Positions 23,631 through 54,415 of a stretch of 64,000 bases of DNA are shown in pieces. Origin of the DNA: Ancylostoma caninum (lineage: Eukaryota; Nematoda; Chromadorea; Rhabditida; Ancylostomatidae); contig JBAJFG010000559.1 of assembly GCA_037903475.1 (NCBI GenBank), positions 124,001 to 188,000 on the forward strand, given 5' to 3'. The notes under the pieces were generated by a model that worked only from the letters and a program-made list of their open reading frames with translations, had not been told where the DNA came from and did not search any database. Each line of letters opens with the position of its first letter. Within the stretch, counting starts at the first letter, position 1. A program made the position numbers and the translations under genes.

Positions 23631-24390
23631 CTTAAAGGCAGCACCCACGGAAATTTTCATGCCTGAGGTTTTGATCGTTTTCGAACCTTCGCAACAGTCC
23701 TAGCAATTTGACGAAGATAGTAGCGCGGAAAACTCAACTGTTTCTACGATATAATCAGTCAAATGTCCAAGATCCTGGATCAGCAGGATCAGCGTGGGCT
23801 CGTTCGATCGAGTTGTGGCGGCAGCGGAGTGTCGCTGCCAGCTGATTTGGTAAGCAACCATTTTTTTCATGCTATTAAAAAGCTATATGTTAGTCTTTTG
23901 CTTTCCTTTTTTTGCACTTTGTAGCACAACAAATTTTTCTACTTGTTATTTTGCAAGGAACTTCCTTCTTGAGTTACCTGTGTGGCCGAATTTCGCCAAT
24001 GTCTCATTTTCGAATTTTTGCATGGATCTGGAAGAGTTTTACAACTCGATTGTGTTTCAAGGATACCTTGATTGGTCAAACGGTCTTTTTCAAAGTTTGT
24101 TTTCTTCCATAGACTTCAGAAACGCTGCAAAACAGAGCCAAAAACCTCTTCCGCCCGCAAAACAGCTGACAAGAAAGGCAGCAGTATCGACTTTTTTGGA
24201 TCGTCCACATCGAACATACCGCGCAACTCGGCCCAACCTACTCAAAAGCGGTGAGCGGAGGGGTTTCAGAAAACGGGAATTTCGACGGTTTTGACTGTTT
24301 TTAGCAGTGTAACGGTGTTAAGCGCACCCGATTACCCGAAACTGTACCGAAATCTCGAGGTCGAAAATTTCCGTGGGTGCTGCCTTTAAG
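23631..24390. mobile_element. TIR element (760 bp)
   Basis: CTTAAAGGCAGCACCCACGG at the left is exactly complementary to the right end, and the inverted repeat continues through GAAAATTT for about 27 bp. The interior has an open frame of 141 codons on the plus strand but no transposase signature. A solitary related end (CGTGGGTGCCGCCTT) is at 40459-40473. Confidence 0.65.
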
Positions 24391-25144
24391 CCACTCAAGG
24401 CGTAGAAGTCACAGCCTCAGATATGTCGATTGCTCAGCACAACAAGTCGAGACATTGTCTCTGTCCCCGTCATCTGTTTTCTTTATGGGTGTGAGTGCGC
24501 GAAAGCCAACGGAAATACAGGTGGAAGTTCGAAGAACAAAGCTGTCAAGATGCCTGCAAAGAAGTTTTTGTTTGTCGTTTCTTTACCTTTGTAGACAGAA
24601 CGACTATATTACGGAAATAGACTACACCCATTGACAAACAAGTGAAGAATTGGCTGAGCACTCCCTCTCTTTCCGTGGGATATCATAGAACTTCTCAGCA
24701 TTACTCAGTAAGCATTGCTCAGATATGCATTCAATTGAGCAGCACAGAGTACTTTTACCCCCACCTCCGCGCGGAACTCAGAATAACCCTGTTTCTCTAG
24801 TACTCTTGAAGGGAGCGGCAATATGTTAAGCAGTTACTATCATGATAGATATGTACGTACATATGAGAGTAGATAGCAGTATGTGTAGGACAAAGGCACA
24901 GGGAAGATGAGGGTGTGGAGTTGCCAGAAAAGTGGGAACATGCCACTTCGGGCCGGCGAATTTTGAAAATAAAGCAATTAAAAACTAAGGTAAATAGAAA
25001 TTTTCGATGATAACTGTTTAGAAGAAAATAAAACTAAAGATAAAGTGGTTGAAGTGCCTTATGTAGTCAGCGCTTCATTCTCCCAGACACCCTCAGTATG
25101 TACCAATTCATTGACTTCGAGGGAATGGAAAGCTTAGTTGGCCT

Positions 25145-25217
25145 GGGGCAGGATCGAACTTTCGATCGCACCAGCAAACAGCTGGTCTCTCAGCAAACCC
25201 CTGCACTACGCGCGCCC
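25145..25217 (-). repeat. tRNA-derived SINE head
   Basis: Read on the minus strand, the 73-bp segment starts GGGCGCGCGTAGTGCAGGGG (A box) and ends with AGTTCGATCCTGCCCC (B box and acceptor). An anticodon-like arm CCAG-CTGTTTG-CTGG would present GTT (Asn type). Stem pairing is incomplete, so a functional tRNA is unlikely. The tRNA-unrelated body would continue to the left, to about 25040. Confidence 0.4.
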
Positions 25218-25330
25218 TTTAAATAATAATAAAGAAAAAAATTAATAGTAAGTTATGAAGATGATTAACAAATTCAAAGTATTTGAATATTCGTACGTAT
25301 GAAACCAACAAGCGTTCAAAAAATTGTGAC

Positions 25331-25560
25331 TTATGGGAAGTGGTCTGGGGAGTACGGAGGATAGGGAAACAGCTTGACTGCGTCCAACTGCGTCATTTTT
25401 CTCGGGTCACAGAGGAAGTGTGGAGTCAAATGTTGTACTGAGAGAAAGGTGTGCCTCTTCTTCTTTTCCCAACCGTGGCGAAATTTTAGAGAGCTTCTGC
25501 CACATGACGCGAGTGCATAGGGCCCTGAGTACACCAGGGCATGGATCTAGATGCATCATT
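25331..25560 (-). pseudogene. Mariner transposase fragment
   Basis: The minus strand reads LFPYPPYSPDHFP, a clear match to the conserved PHPPYSPDLAP block containing the last catalytic aspartate of mariner transposases. The sequence before it resembles the preceding conserved region in another frame. No other catalytic block was found, so this is a small, frameshifted remnant. Confidence 0.6.
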
Positions 25561-25851
25561 GAGACTACTTAGTGTGAACGCGTTGACGACCGTATTAACG
25601 ATGGGTAAACGTCTGTGGTGTTTACACGCTCACCTTGGTATTTTCCCCAAGCTTCAAAAGGATACGTTGAATGACCTCTTCTAGGCACACCCACAAGTGT
25701 GGTGTTATTCTTTCAGGTGAAGACTTGGACTTGGAGCTGTTTTCTTGGGGAAAATTGCCAATCTGCACACAACTGATCTTTTCCTGCTATCGTTCGGTGG
25801 CAATTCTCACATCTTGCTATAGCGTGAAAAAAGTTATCTTTCATGAATATA

Positions 25852-26218
25852 TTAGGTTGTAACATAAGTTTCCGTTTTCACCCAGGCATTTTTAAAGGCT
25901 TCTAATAAATGAATACTGATTAGATTTCGCATATGCTTGAATACGCTTTCAACGCGCACGATCCCAAGAACATTCTGGAATGTGAAACCTATTTTTGCTT
26001 CTCATTTTGAAAATGTAATGAACTCCGAAGTGAACCGCTCAAGAATGCAAATTTTGTAATTGCACTTCCACGCATAATAATTTTATCATAACATTGCATG
26101 AGGCCAACCAAATTTGGATGCAGTGATCTCGAGGCCATTCTTATACTCCATGAAACTTTCTGTCCCCATTTTATTGTTGTGCAGTCTCAGGCATATACAC
26201 CAAACTTAGTAACCTAAA
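25852..26218. mobile_element. Possible mariner-like MITE
   Basis: ATTAGGTTGTAACATAAGTT at the left resembles mariner ends. AAACTTAGTAACCTAAA near 26204-26220 could be its complement with several mismatches. The pairing is imperfect, so the boundaries are tentative. Confidence 0.3.
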
Positions 26219-28468
26219 GTTTTGATTGTGCCATTTTCTAACTGGGGTTGGAACGAATCGAAGTGGGATTTCTTCCACTGTGGCTACAAACATCAGCCTA
26301 TTGCAGACACTAATCCGTGGATTTTTGCGACAAGTTCAAAGCGCTTTGTGGAAATCACACCATTTTGCCATACCGCGGAGGGCGCCTTAATTTTGTTGGT
26401 CGAACTCCCCGGAAAGGCGAAGAGCACACAGAGGAATTTTTAAGCCCGCATTATGTAGCATAAATCTAGCGCTAATCATTCGCCCGTCATCGGATCATAA
26501 GAAGGTCTACTGAACGAGAACCGATTTGCCAAAGTTACTGACCGCCAGCACCGGCCGACTCAGTTCTTTGCCTCGTAGTCCGCTGATTTCTGAAGCAGCA
26601 GAGTCAAGCTCCTGCAGAAAAAACGACAAAAGGCCAGCGATTGTTGTGGTGCATATTTCGGCTGATATCTGTTCTTATTTGATTTTTTATAAAACTTTTC
26701 CTTCGAAGGTTTCAAAACAGCGGAACCTTATCTTACAACCAAATATTTTATAGTCCTTTCTCGTAGTAAATATTTCGACAGTCTCTCCAATATTTGAATT
26801 CGTCCTAGGTGACTCGTGGATGTTGACGAGGACTCTCCAGATACATATCTTACTACTTTGTAATTCTTGTGTATTTGCTTCAGGCTGAATTTATTACAGT
26901 TTTTTGGAAGTCGTTTACTCAGAGATGATGATGACTTCGGCATTCTCTCCTTGACAATCCTATCTCTGTCAAGATGTCTTCCACAAACTGCGCCCTCCTT
27001 AAAAGCTGCTTTGCCCATTATATCAGCAGCGCACTTGCAAACCTTCACTTTTTTTGACTATATTCGAATTGATAGATCGCAATTAGTCGCACGAAGAAGC
27101 TCTCATGTTTGATATCAAGAGCTTTGAACGCAAAATTCTATTATGGAGAAGCTGAGATGTATAGTAGTATTTTATAGTTACGGGACCCGTGCGCTTCTTC
27201 GCCTGTAAACAAGTGGAAGAACGAAGTCCTGAGTCGATCGTCGATTCAGGATTTTTTCGTTCGACTTGTTTACAGGCGAAGAGGAATGGATCTCCGTGAA
27301 TGGTCATCGTCATTCGCCTGCAGATAAACACGTTTGCCTTGGATGTCCATCACCATGGTGGTAAATTTGGTTATTTATTTATACATTGAAACATAGTTTT
27401 TTTTTAAAGTTCAGAACGGAGTTTTTCTCCTTATTGGTCGAAATGTGTTGCAGTTATTTTTCTAATAAGATCCTTTTCACATTGTATTGAATAAATGAAT
27501 AAATAAATAAACCTTGGAACACTTGGTAATGTTTTGGTGTTCTCTTGCTCAGTAGCTTTCACGCACCCAGTATTCAACAAAAACGCTGGCTTAAACACAA
27601 CGCCTTTTCTAGAAATGCTGAACCCAAGAAGAACTTCAGAAACCACCATGGCTGGAAAGCTGGCCTTCTGCTCGTTCTGGAAGCGGGGTCTCCTTTATAT
27701 ACGCCCTTTACACACTGAGCGATCACTCAGTCATTAAGTTGCACTGGTACCACCGCTCCTAAGAGGAGAAAACCCCTCGATGTCTCTACGAATAATATTT
27801 CTTTCTGTTTCCTCTTTACATCATAGCGAGAACAGTAGAAACTATTTATATTCAATTCAAATTACAAAATTGAACAAAAATTTGCAGATTTATTCAAAGA
27901 GAATATCACATTCCCCACAAGGTTGCTGATGCGACAAAAACAATCCAATAGCTACTACGAAACATGTACTAGCGCAATGTGAATTCTTCGAAGATATAGG
28001 AACAAAAGGCTCTCTGAATGCACATGCTACACAGCAAATGAGAAAAGCAATTTATGAAATCTGAAAACATAAATAAATACCTAACAGGAACTCTGCGGAA
28101 CTCGGACCAACTTCGCCTTCATTTGTTTCTTGAGTTTAGCAAAAGTAGCGGAATAAAATAAGAATGGAACATCTCTTGAAATTCACAAAACTCACACGCT
28201 CCTGAAGATGGTTACCAAGCACCACTTACGGTTATAGTTATGTAACACGCCAGAAAGGTCGAACAGCAGAGACTCCACGTTCAACCCGTGTTACCAAAGT
28301 CTTGGCGTGGCGAGAAAACTTTCCGCTCTATTATTTACACAAAGTTACCACGTTCACATTTCAACTAACAGGAACGGCACACCGGCGTAACGACGGGAAG
28401 GTACATTGTGAATATACAAAGGTCACACCACGAGATGTAGGCCGTCCATCAGACGAGAATATGAAGGA
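26219..28468. other. Intergenic DNA downstream of vps-4
   Basis: Apart from the hairpin at 27197-27281 and a short TAAA run near 27490-27510, nothing was recognised. A TTTATT at 27889-27894 gives AATAAA on the minus strand, a candidate polyadenylation signal 575 nt after the vps-4 stop. Confidence 0.4.
27197..27281. repeat. Short near-perfect hairpin
   Basis: CTTCGCCTGTAAACAAGT at 27197 is complementary to ACTTGTTTACAGGCGAAG ending at 27281. The inner parts (CGAAGTCCTGA and TCAGGATTTTTTCG) also pair imperfectly, giving a stem of about 38 bp. It could be a very small MITE or a transcribed hairpin. Confidence 0.6.
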
Positions 28469-46623
<18,155 letters not shown>

Positions 46624-47086
46624 GACTTGGAAGAGGTGGCGCCCTACGAAAAAGTGGTACCTCCTTGGCAAGGGACTGACCTGAACGAGATGTTATAAAA
46701 CGATAAGGAATACGGGATATTGGATGCATAGTAATGAAATCAAGGAGATGGTAAAATGCGAGGAGATAGCGAGACAGTGAGTCACGCAACATGACTCACG
46801 CGACTTCACCTCGGAACTAAAGGGTGACGAAACCAAGTAGGCCAGGGACAAGTACTGGACCTACACTCACTGGTGAGAATGATTCCTTGAGCTACAAACG
46901 AAAAATCGCAAAACAACAGCTTATCACCGAGGGTTCGCAGTTTTTGTCACAACTTAAAGGACACTCGCCTGCGCGACGGGGGAGGTCCCGCACGGACGGG
47001 GCTGCGGCGGCGCGGTCGCGCGGCGTACGGCAGTGACGGCGGCGCCGGCGTGCGCGCAGTCTCTCTGGCCTGGTAGGATGCGGCTG
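46624..47086. promoter_or_regulatory. Shared divergent promoter region of vps-4 and gsa-1
   Basis: Only 463 bp separate the two head-to-head start codons. The gsa-1 side (about 46965-47070) is strongly GC- and CpG-rich. The vps-4 side has a likely trans-splice acceptor (TTTTTCGTAG) at about 46644-46653, 20 nt before the ATG. No TATA box was recognised. Co-regulation of two housekeeping-type genes is an inference from the spacing. Confidence 0.5.
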
Positions 47087-50000
47087 ATGGGCTGCGTTTC
47101 TGGCGCTGGCGCGGACGCGGAAGGCCGCGAGGCGCGGAAAGTCAACAAGCAGATCGAGGAGCAGCTCGCCAAGGACAAGCAGGTGAGGCGGCGTCTTCAA
47201 ATATCTGGTTTTCCGGCGTGTTGTCTTGTTTATTAGTTATTGATCTGTGTGTGCTATAAATAGCCGGGGAGTGTATTTTGGGCTGCCTCTGCAGGTCATG
47301 CGCGCCACACATCGGCTTCTGCTGCTTGGCGCTGGTGAGAGCGGTAAGAGCACAATCGTGAAGCAGATGCGGATCTTACACATAAACGGTTTCAACGAGG
47401 CAGAGAAAATGGAGAAGATCAAAGACATTCGGCGGAACATACGTGACGCCATGCAGGTTCGTGAGCAGCTCAGTCCTTCCCTGCAACGTGGTTGCCATCT
47501 CAGTTCACTGGTGCACAGCACTTATCTGCCTGCAATTTGTGCTGTATCGTTATCTTTCCACAGCGGTTCGCTCCCTGATGCTATTTTTAGCGCTACTAGA
47601 GATTTATTGAGAAACCGGACGTTGAGCGCTTCCACTTGGCGGTTTTCAACCGTCTCACACCCTGTGCTATATTTAGCCCTCGGAGACGTGTTTCTTACAT
47701 GACTCATCGCAGTTGTTGTTTCATGGGAACGTCTATTTGTTAGAAACATCTTTTCGAAATCCCGACAACTGGTTCTTTCGTTGCAAGGTGTTCGACAAGA
47801 CCATGGTCGATGAGTGTTGTTGAGACTGTAGAATGCAGCGCGGCATGTATGGTGTGATTGAAGGTAATTCTGCGCGCGATGGGCACAATCGATCCGAGAG
47901 TGTTCTTGGACGATCCGAGCACTCAGGCGAGCATGGACTACGTGCTGAACTGTGTCAACGAAGTCGACGGAGAATTCTCGCAGGTGGGACTCCATTGTTA
48001 TCGAGTTGTCAAACGGTATTGACAACAAACTGGTCAGGCGCTTCTCGTAGTAACACGGTTGGTCTCATCTCTAAACCTGATGAAAAAAGTGGTACACTTT
48101 TTTTTGTAATTAGTGGACTCTTCATTGTTTTTTTTTCCTTGGTTGCATTTTTTTCTTTTAAAAATCTGATGCTACTATAAGCCTATTACCCCGGCGTTTA
48201 GTTATGAAGAAAACTTGAAGGATTATTATATGCATTTGTGCTTTAAAGTACACATTGCTATGAAATTGATGTGATTAATAAATTTTCATAACACTGCAAC
48301 TTCTACAGCTTTTCTTCTTATTCCATCTCTTTTTTTTCTTAAAGGAATTTTATGACCACGTTGCAAAATGTTGGGCTGACAAGGGTGTGCAAGCCTGCTA
48401 CGAGCGAAGCAGTGAATACCAGCTTATCGATTGCGCAAAATAGTAAGTTCCTTCTGCCATTTCTTCTAGCTGTCTATTTTTAGTGAGGATTAAATGTAAA
48501 TAGAATAATTAGTTGATCTCTTCTTCTGTGGTGAAACCTAACGTAGCTTTTTTGATCTCCGCATTCCAAGTAGACTTTCTGTAGACGATATGACGCTGTG
48601 CAGAATACAATATATCACAGCAGTGGTCCAGAACTAGCTTTGATTGTTTGCTAAGGAAATTATTCTATTAGTTCAGCAGTCACGAAAGCGCGGAATTATT
48701 TTACTATATTCTAACAGGGTGGAGGACACCCATTCGTAGATAATGTGATTTTTTCTGTGTCTGCAAAGAACGATTCCAGCTTCCTGGACAAGATTGACAT
48801 CGTTCGCCAACCCAACTACGATCCGACTGAGCAGGTAATTTTTCATTCCTAGAGATTACAAAGAAAGTGCACTAACAGGTTGTCTCCAATCCTTATTAGA
48901 GCTCTCATCCGTAATGTAAAGGTTGAGGTATCGTGTCCCACAAACTAGCTTCTCCATTGTAATGGTTTCGTTTTTTAGCGAGGCTCATTATTACTGTATT
49001 GCAGCTCACTTCACTGAGAATAGTTGAACTTGTACGTGGTAGAGCTGATCTTGATTGCATTTGCTAGACAGAAATATTGAGAATTCAATATTCAAACTAA
49101 TAGATGAACTTTCAAATACGACTAATGATGTCTTACTTCATTGTACACCAAAATGTGTGATCTGTCCTGGCATCTATTCTTGCGTCTTTTCCATCTTGAG
49201 ACCAGTTACATCGAGTCATCCGCGGTATTGTGGCAGCAATTCCTAACATATTTGCTAACATATTTATTGAGCTACCATTGAGTTTTTTATGTTTCTTCTT
49301 TTCAACTTTGCCTTTTATGTACTGTTCGTGATTAATAACAGCACACCCGCAGATAAATACGCTTGATCTTTTCTTTCCCGCTAGCCTAACTGACGACCTT
49401 TCCACTTTCTTTATTGTTTCACTAGTGGAAGTCATTGTGGTTCATGTTTACCTTGAATTCTGTATAAGTGGACGAATATCTTTCCGTGATACCGCTCAGT
49501 CAGTGGTTTCATGTGGATGAGAGTTATCTTGCTGTGCAAAATTATTTGCTTCTGCCAAGTCGAAAATCGAAGGTGAAATTATTCGGTTGTCTTTGGTAAG
49601 AAGTTTTTCGGTTTATTTGGAGGGTATTGCAGAGGGTAGAGAATGCACTTCTAAGAACTTATGAATTCTCACTTTTTTCCTAGTATGCCAAGACTTGAAC
49701 GTGGGGCAAGGTTCTGTTTTGCCTATTCCTTATCGAATTCCCTCACATGTGAATGGTCCGATTTTTTTTTCTGAGGCGAAGTTTTTTCCAGCTCGTGTGT
49801 GGTAGGGGGTCCGTAACAATGTGAATACCGTCATGGGTAGTTTGTAATTGATCGCTGATGTTGTCGGTCTGTTTGGAATTAAATCTATCGCAGCTTGCTT
49901 TGATTTAGATAGTTTCCGAATTTTCCAGCGGAAGACATCTATTAAGTCAAATTTGATCGCTTTGGACAGGCAGAAACTGTGCAGTGTAACTCCGTTCGCA

Positions 50001-53000
50001 GTATACATAACAGCAGTTATTTAAAGTGGATTCGAGATCTTCACAAAGTGAATATAACAGTATACATCACTTTACCAATCACCGAACCACTCTCCCTTCC
50101 CCCCACCCAACTCCCAGGTATCTTTCCTAACCGCGTTGCCGTGTTGATCATATCGTTTTTTTTTTCTGCATAAACGCTCATGGCTAGTAATCTGTTCTGC
50201 TTAACAAAAGATAACCCGAAACGAAGCCTGAGATATGACGAGTTAGTTAAGCTGCATTACAAGGTGGTTTTTCCGTTATAACTTCAATTTCTTTTCGTTT
50301 GAGAGAGGACTTTCAGTAGCTTAGAAAGAAGTCTCAGAAGCTCGTTCATAATGGCATAAATTCTGTAGGTATGAACGAAAAGTTGCTATTTAGTCTTTTT
50401 ATTTTTTGAGTGCAGCTGGAGAGTCGGAATGAAGACGTGGAAGATATGCTACATTGAGTTTTCTCTGTTGAGAATATCAACGGAGGCGTAGCATGTGGTT
50501 TCTGCCAACTATATTTCTTTCTCTTTTTTTTTCTCATGATTGCTCCTTACTTCTTGAAGAACTACATGCTCCTTCATCTATATTGTTGGGGTAAGGGCTT
50601 GCCTTTTTTTTTTTTTTTTGTTGTATTGCTCTCTTATAAATGCCAAGCGAACTGCATTGTCTAGCACGGAAATGGGCTTTAAGTGCAGATTGTTTTGATT
50701 CTAAGAAAGAAAAAAATTTAAAAAAGACGAAAGCTGATCTTTGAAGTGAAGCCCGAAGCAAACCATGCTCAAATTTTGCAGAGTGAGAGTTAATTGTACG
50801 TTTCACAGGTTATTAATTCTTCAACAGCGATTCTAACCAGTGACTGATTGAATAATTCTTTCCATGGTGAAAAAGAAATGACAAGGTTGATATTCTCTGA
50901 ATAAATTTTTAAACAGGAATATTGAGACTAAAACAGTACGCTGCCTTCGGCGACGATCAGATCCTCATGCAAAACTTTTAGGATATCCTTCGGTGTCGTG
51001 TTATGACAACAGGCATTTTCGAGACTAAATTCGAAGTGGACAAAGTCCGTTTTCAGTAAGTTCAGATTTTTTTTCATTTTTATCAAGTAGTTCAATGTAT
51101 AGAGTTATGTGAAGTTTTGTTAATTCGTTTTCTATAAATTTTTTCGTTCCTATGGACTACCTTTGAAGATAAGGCTCGAATTTAATCTCTGGTGCCATTG
51201 AAAAATCAGCCCAATGCATTCAGCATGTTCGACGTTGGCGGTCAGCGTGATGAAAGGCGAAAATGGATCCAGTGTTTCAATGATGTTACAGCCATAATTT
51301 TTGTCTGTGCATCATCGTCTTACAATCTTGTGCTTTGGGAGGACAGCACTCAAAATCGGTTGGTTTCTTTTCTTATACTACACATATGAAGCTGCATATT
51401 ATGAAACGTGCCTGCGTTGCATACAACAACAGCTTTGCAATGGCAAATTGTTAATAATGTTTTTTTTTCTCGTTTATCTCATCTGTTTTTTAACCATTCT
51501 CCATTGATTTTAGACTGCGAGAGTCACTAGCTCTGTTCAAAAATATATGGAATAACCGCTGGCTAAAAACGATTTCAGTCATCTTATTTCTTAACAAACA
51601 GGTAAATAACAATGTAGTTCAAAGGCAGTGTGTCACCTCGTTACATGGGTTGTAGACATCATGTTCGGAATGTTCGAAAGTGGCGTTACGGACCACCTGG
51701 TCGAGCGGTCCGCGTGAGTGCTGGCTGCCCGCCACGGCTGCAGCATTGGCCTACACGTCTTGACGTGTCCATTCGATAAGATCAACGACTTAACGCGTCC
51801 ATTCAGCTCGACAAACTGTTCCAAATCCCGTCCCTAAAATTTTCAAAAAAAAAACGGGTCCAAAGATTGTTTTGTAACATTTTATGCTTAGCCGTGGATT
51901 CAGCGCGTTGAAGAGATTCAGAATCCGCTTAAACCTCAAAAATGAAAACGTGGTGATGCACTGCCGTTAAATGCAGTCTTTCATCTCCTCAAATCTCATA
52001 GATGTTGACCGAACTCTTTGCAGGATCTTTTATCAGAAAAGATAAAAGCGAAGCGATATTTACTTGAATCTTATTTCCCTGAATTCGCTAATTATCAACT
52101 ACCATCTGATGCTGTATTTGATGCGGCCGACGACAAGGACGTAGTGCGTGCTAAATACTTCATTCGAGGAGAATTTTTGGTGAGTAACCTTTTTTTTTCG
52201 AATGTTTTGTCTTTGTTAACCCTTCATTAGCACTGTGTAGTGAAATGTTATGTTGTGCTGGACTAAGCTCTTATGGGTTCATATGCTCTGCTGCATCAAT
52301 TTCTGGACCCATTCGTGTCCAAAATTTCGCTTGCTTGGTTTGTCAAATTTGGCTTCTCGATGAATTCGATTCCATGAATTTCTTGTTCCGTCTAGTTGCG
52401 TTTTTGGAACAGGAGTATTGAAAGATAAACTCACTGAAGCGAAACCAGCGAGGGGAGGAAGGGGGGAGGGGTGCAGCAGGTTTTTCTCTTTTGTGAATTT
52501 CAGTTCTAGAGCATAGTCGAAGCGACGTTTTTAAATGAATTGGTTGGATTGGAAACGTGAGCTCATACTTACCGGTTTAGAGAGGTTGATGTGCTTGGGT
52601 TTTAGACTGATTCTACGTCTTCTTCTCGACGCTATTGTAACTACAGGGGCTTTCAGAAGCGTTCATAGCAAATTAGGTAATTTTCTTAGTCACTAGAAAG
52701 TTCTTCCAGAGATTAGAGTTAGGATAATTTGGTAAAATGGCTAGCCTCGACAGTTGCTTTCATAGAGGCAGTACATTTTCAGCTATATTATAATTTTTTT
52801 CTGATAACTGATCCGGCATATGCTCAGTGTCATTCCTTTTGTATCAAAAATACATTTCGATGGTCTTCCCACGATGATGCGACATTGTGAAATCGGTGCT
52901 GAGAAAGTTGATTTGCTCGCTCGCTATGTGACCAAGTAATAAATAATGTCTGATAAAGAGATTAGACTGTAAGAAACAAGACTCCAGCCTATGTTTCCTG

Positions 53001-54415
53001 TGCATACAGTGGACTGAAAACGCTTACCGGCCTCAGCAAAGTTTACTTCCAATCTTTGATTACTTCAAATCTTTGATTCTTTTTTGGTTTCAAAAAACTT
53101 TGTGGATGGCCATTCGTATATTCCATTGAAATCTAGTTACTTCTCTTCTAGAGGAATGTAGCAACAGTGATATTCACAATTTGGAAAAGAGTGATGTGAC
53201 TTCTGAAAAGCGTAACTGCAGTATCGGTTTACTTTGTCCCAACAGTTTAGACCGTTTGTATCACAGGCAATGTGGAGCATTCGACTCAAATACGTTTGCT
53301 TCAAATGCTTCGTCAAGAGTTCTGTTTTTTTTTCCCGAACTTGGCCTGTGAACACCCCAAAATTCTTCGATTGAAAGGTTTTGTTCAGTGCCTTTCCTTT
53401 TAGTACTGCATTCATTTTGGCTCAACTGCATCCATAGAAGTTCATGTAGTTGTTGTGAGCATCATGCTACTTTGCTCCATGTTACATGTCATACTCCTCT
53501 GCAGTGGTTTACAAACTGTTGTTGGGTAATAAATGCGTGGATTAAACATATCGCCAGTCATCGTCGAACTTATGCAATCTGTTCATGGAGAGTTTACTCG
53601 ATATGTTTGTAGTGGTTCTGTTGCGAAGGACTATGAAGGACTGTTGGAGTGAGGGGGGGTGGGGTTGACGCATGAGGCACCCATTTCCTGAGCACTTTGT
53701 GTGTTCAATCGATATCAACGAAGAAAGCGGCATGCATGTATATAAACATGACAGGAGCAATTGCTTTCGTCTTATGCACCCATGTTGCCACGAAACTTTA
53801 GGAATTTTTATCTGTGAAGATGCTGTTTCATTGGAATGGTACTACTTATGTTCTCTACATGCAGAGCTGTAAGCAGTGTTTGTACCAAGCGGTTCTATGT
53901 TTGCTTTCCTTCTAGTCTTGACGTTATGAATTCAAACTTTTTTGTAAGAATTCTGTTTAAGTTTCATATTACATTACGATTGCATTTAAATTTAAATTTG
54001 TAAACAACGTTCTTATCTATTTTTTATCCTAGAGAGAATGATGTCTCCGTCACGCATATAATTTTTTAGTCTATTTTGTTCCATCTTTAGTAGGGATTAC
54101 TGAGACCGGAGGGGACACGCAGAGCAGAAATCGTTTGTCGCGTTGTTTTTAGTCTTAATTTATGGCATGGCATATGAATTCATTTGATTGGTGACAAAAG
54201 ATTGTGTGGAAAAATTCTTTTAGAAACCAAACGTGAAGTTTCTTCTTCGAATTCCACATTGCTTTCAGCGAATCTCAACGGCTGCCGGCGATGGACGACA
54301 TCACTGCTATCCACACTTCACGTGTGCCGTTGACACGGAAAACATTCGGCGGGTGTTCAACGATTGCCGTGATATTATCCAGCGCATTCATCTTCGGCAA
54401 TACGAGCTTTTGTAG
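47087..54415 (+). CDS. gsa-1: Stimulatory G-protein alpha subunit (G alpha s)
   Basis: Ten exons: 47087-47182, 47295-47456, 47864-47983, 48345-48442, 48780-48834, 50982-51055, 51224-51358, 51514-51601, 52024-52179, 54269-54415. They give 1131 nt (376 residues; C. elegans GSA-1 is close in size). The protein couples receptors to adenylyl cyclase at the plasma membrane. The N-terminal MGC supplies Gly2/Cys3 for lipid attachment. The P-loop GAGESGKS is at 44-51, Arg183 of LRCRV is the GTPase arginine that cholera toxin modifies in Gs, and Thr186 is in switch I. DVGGQ is at 205-209 with catalytic Gln209, NKQD at 274-277, TCAVDT at 346-351, and the Gs-specific receptor-contact end QYELL at 372-376. 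The helical domain (exons 3-4) is the most divergent part. An in-frame ATG three codons upstream (47078) would give MRLMGC and bury the lipidation signal, so 47087 is preferred. Confidence 0.97.
52180..54268. other. gsa-1 last intron (2.1 kb)
   Basis: No nested gene or clear element ends were seen. Several short ORFs on both strands (for example 53388-53612) have no motif. Confidence 0.4.
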
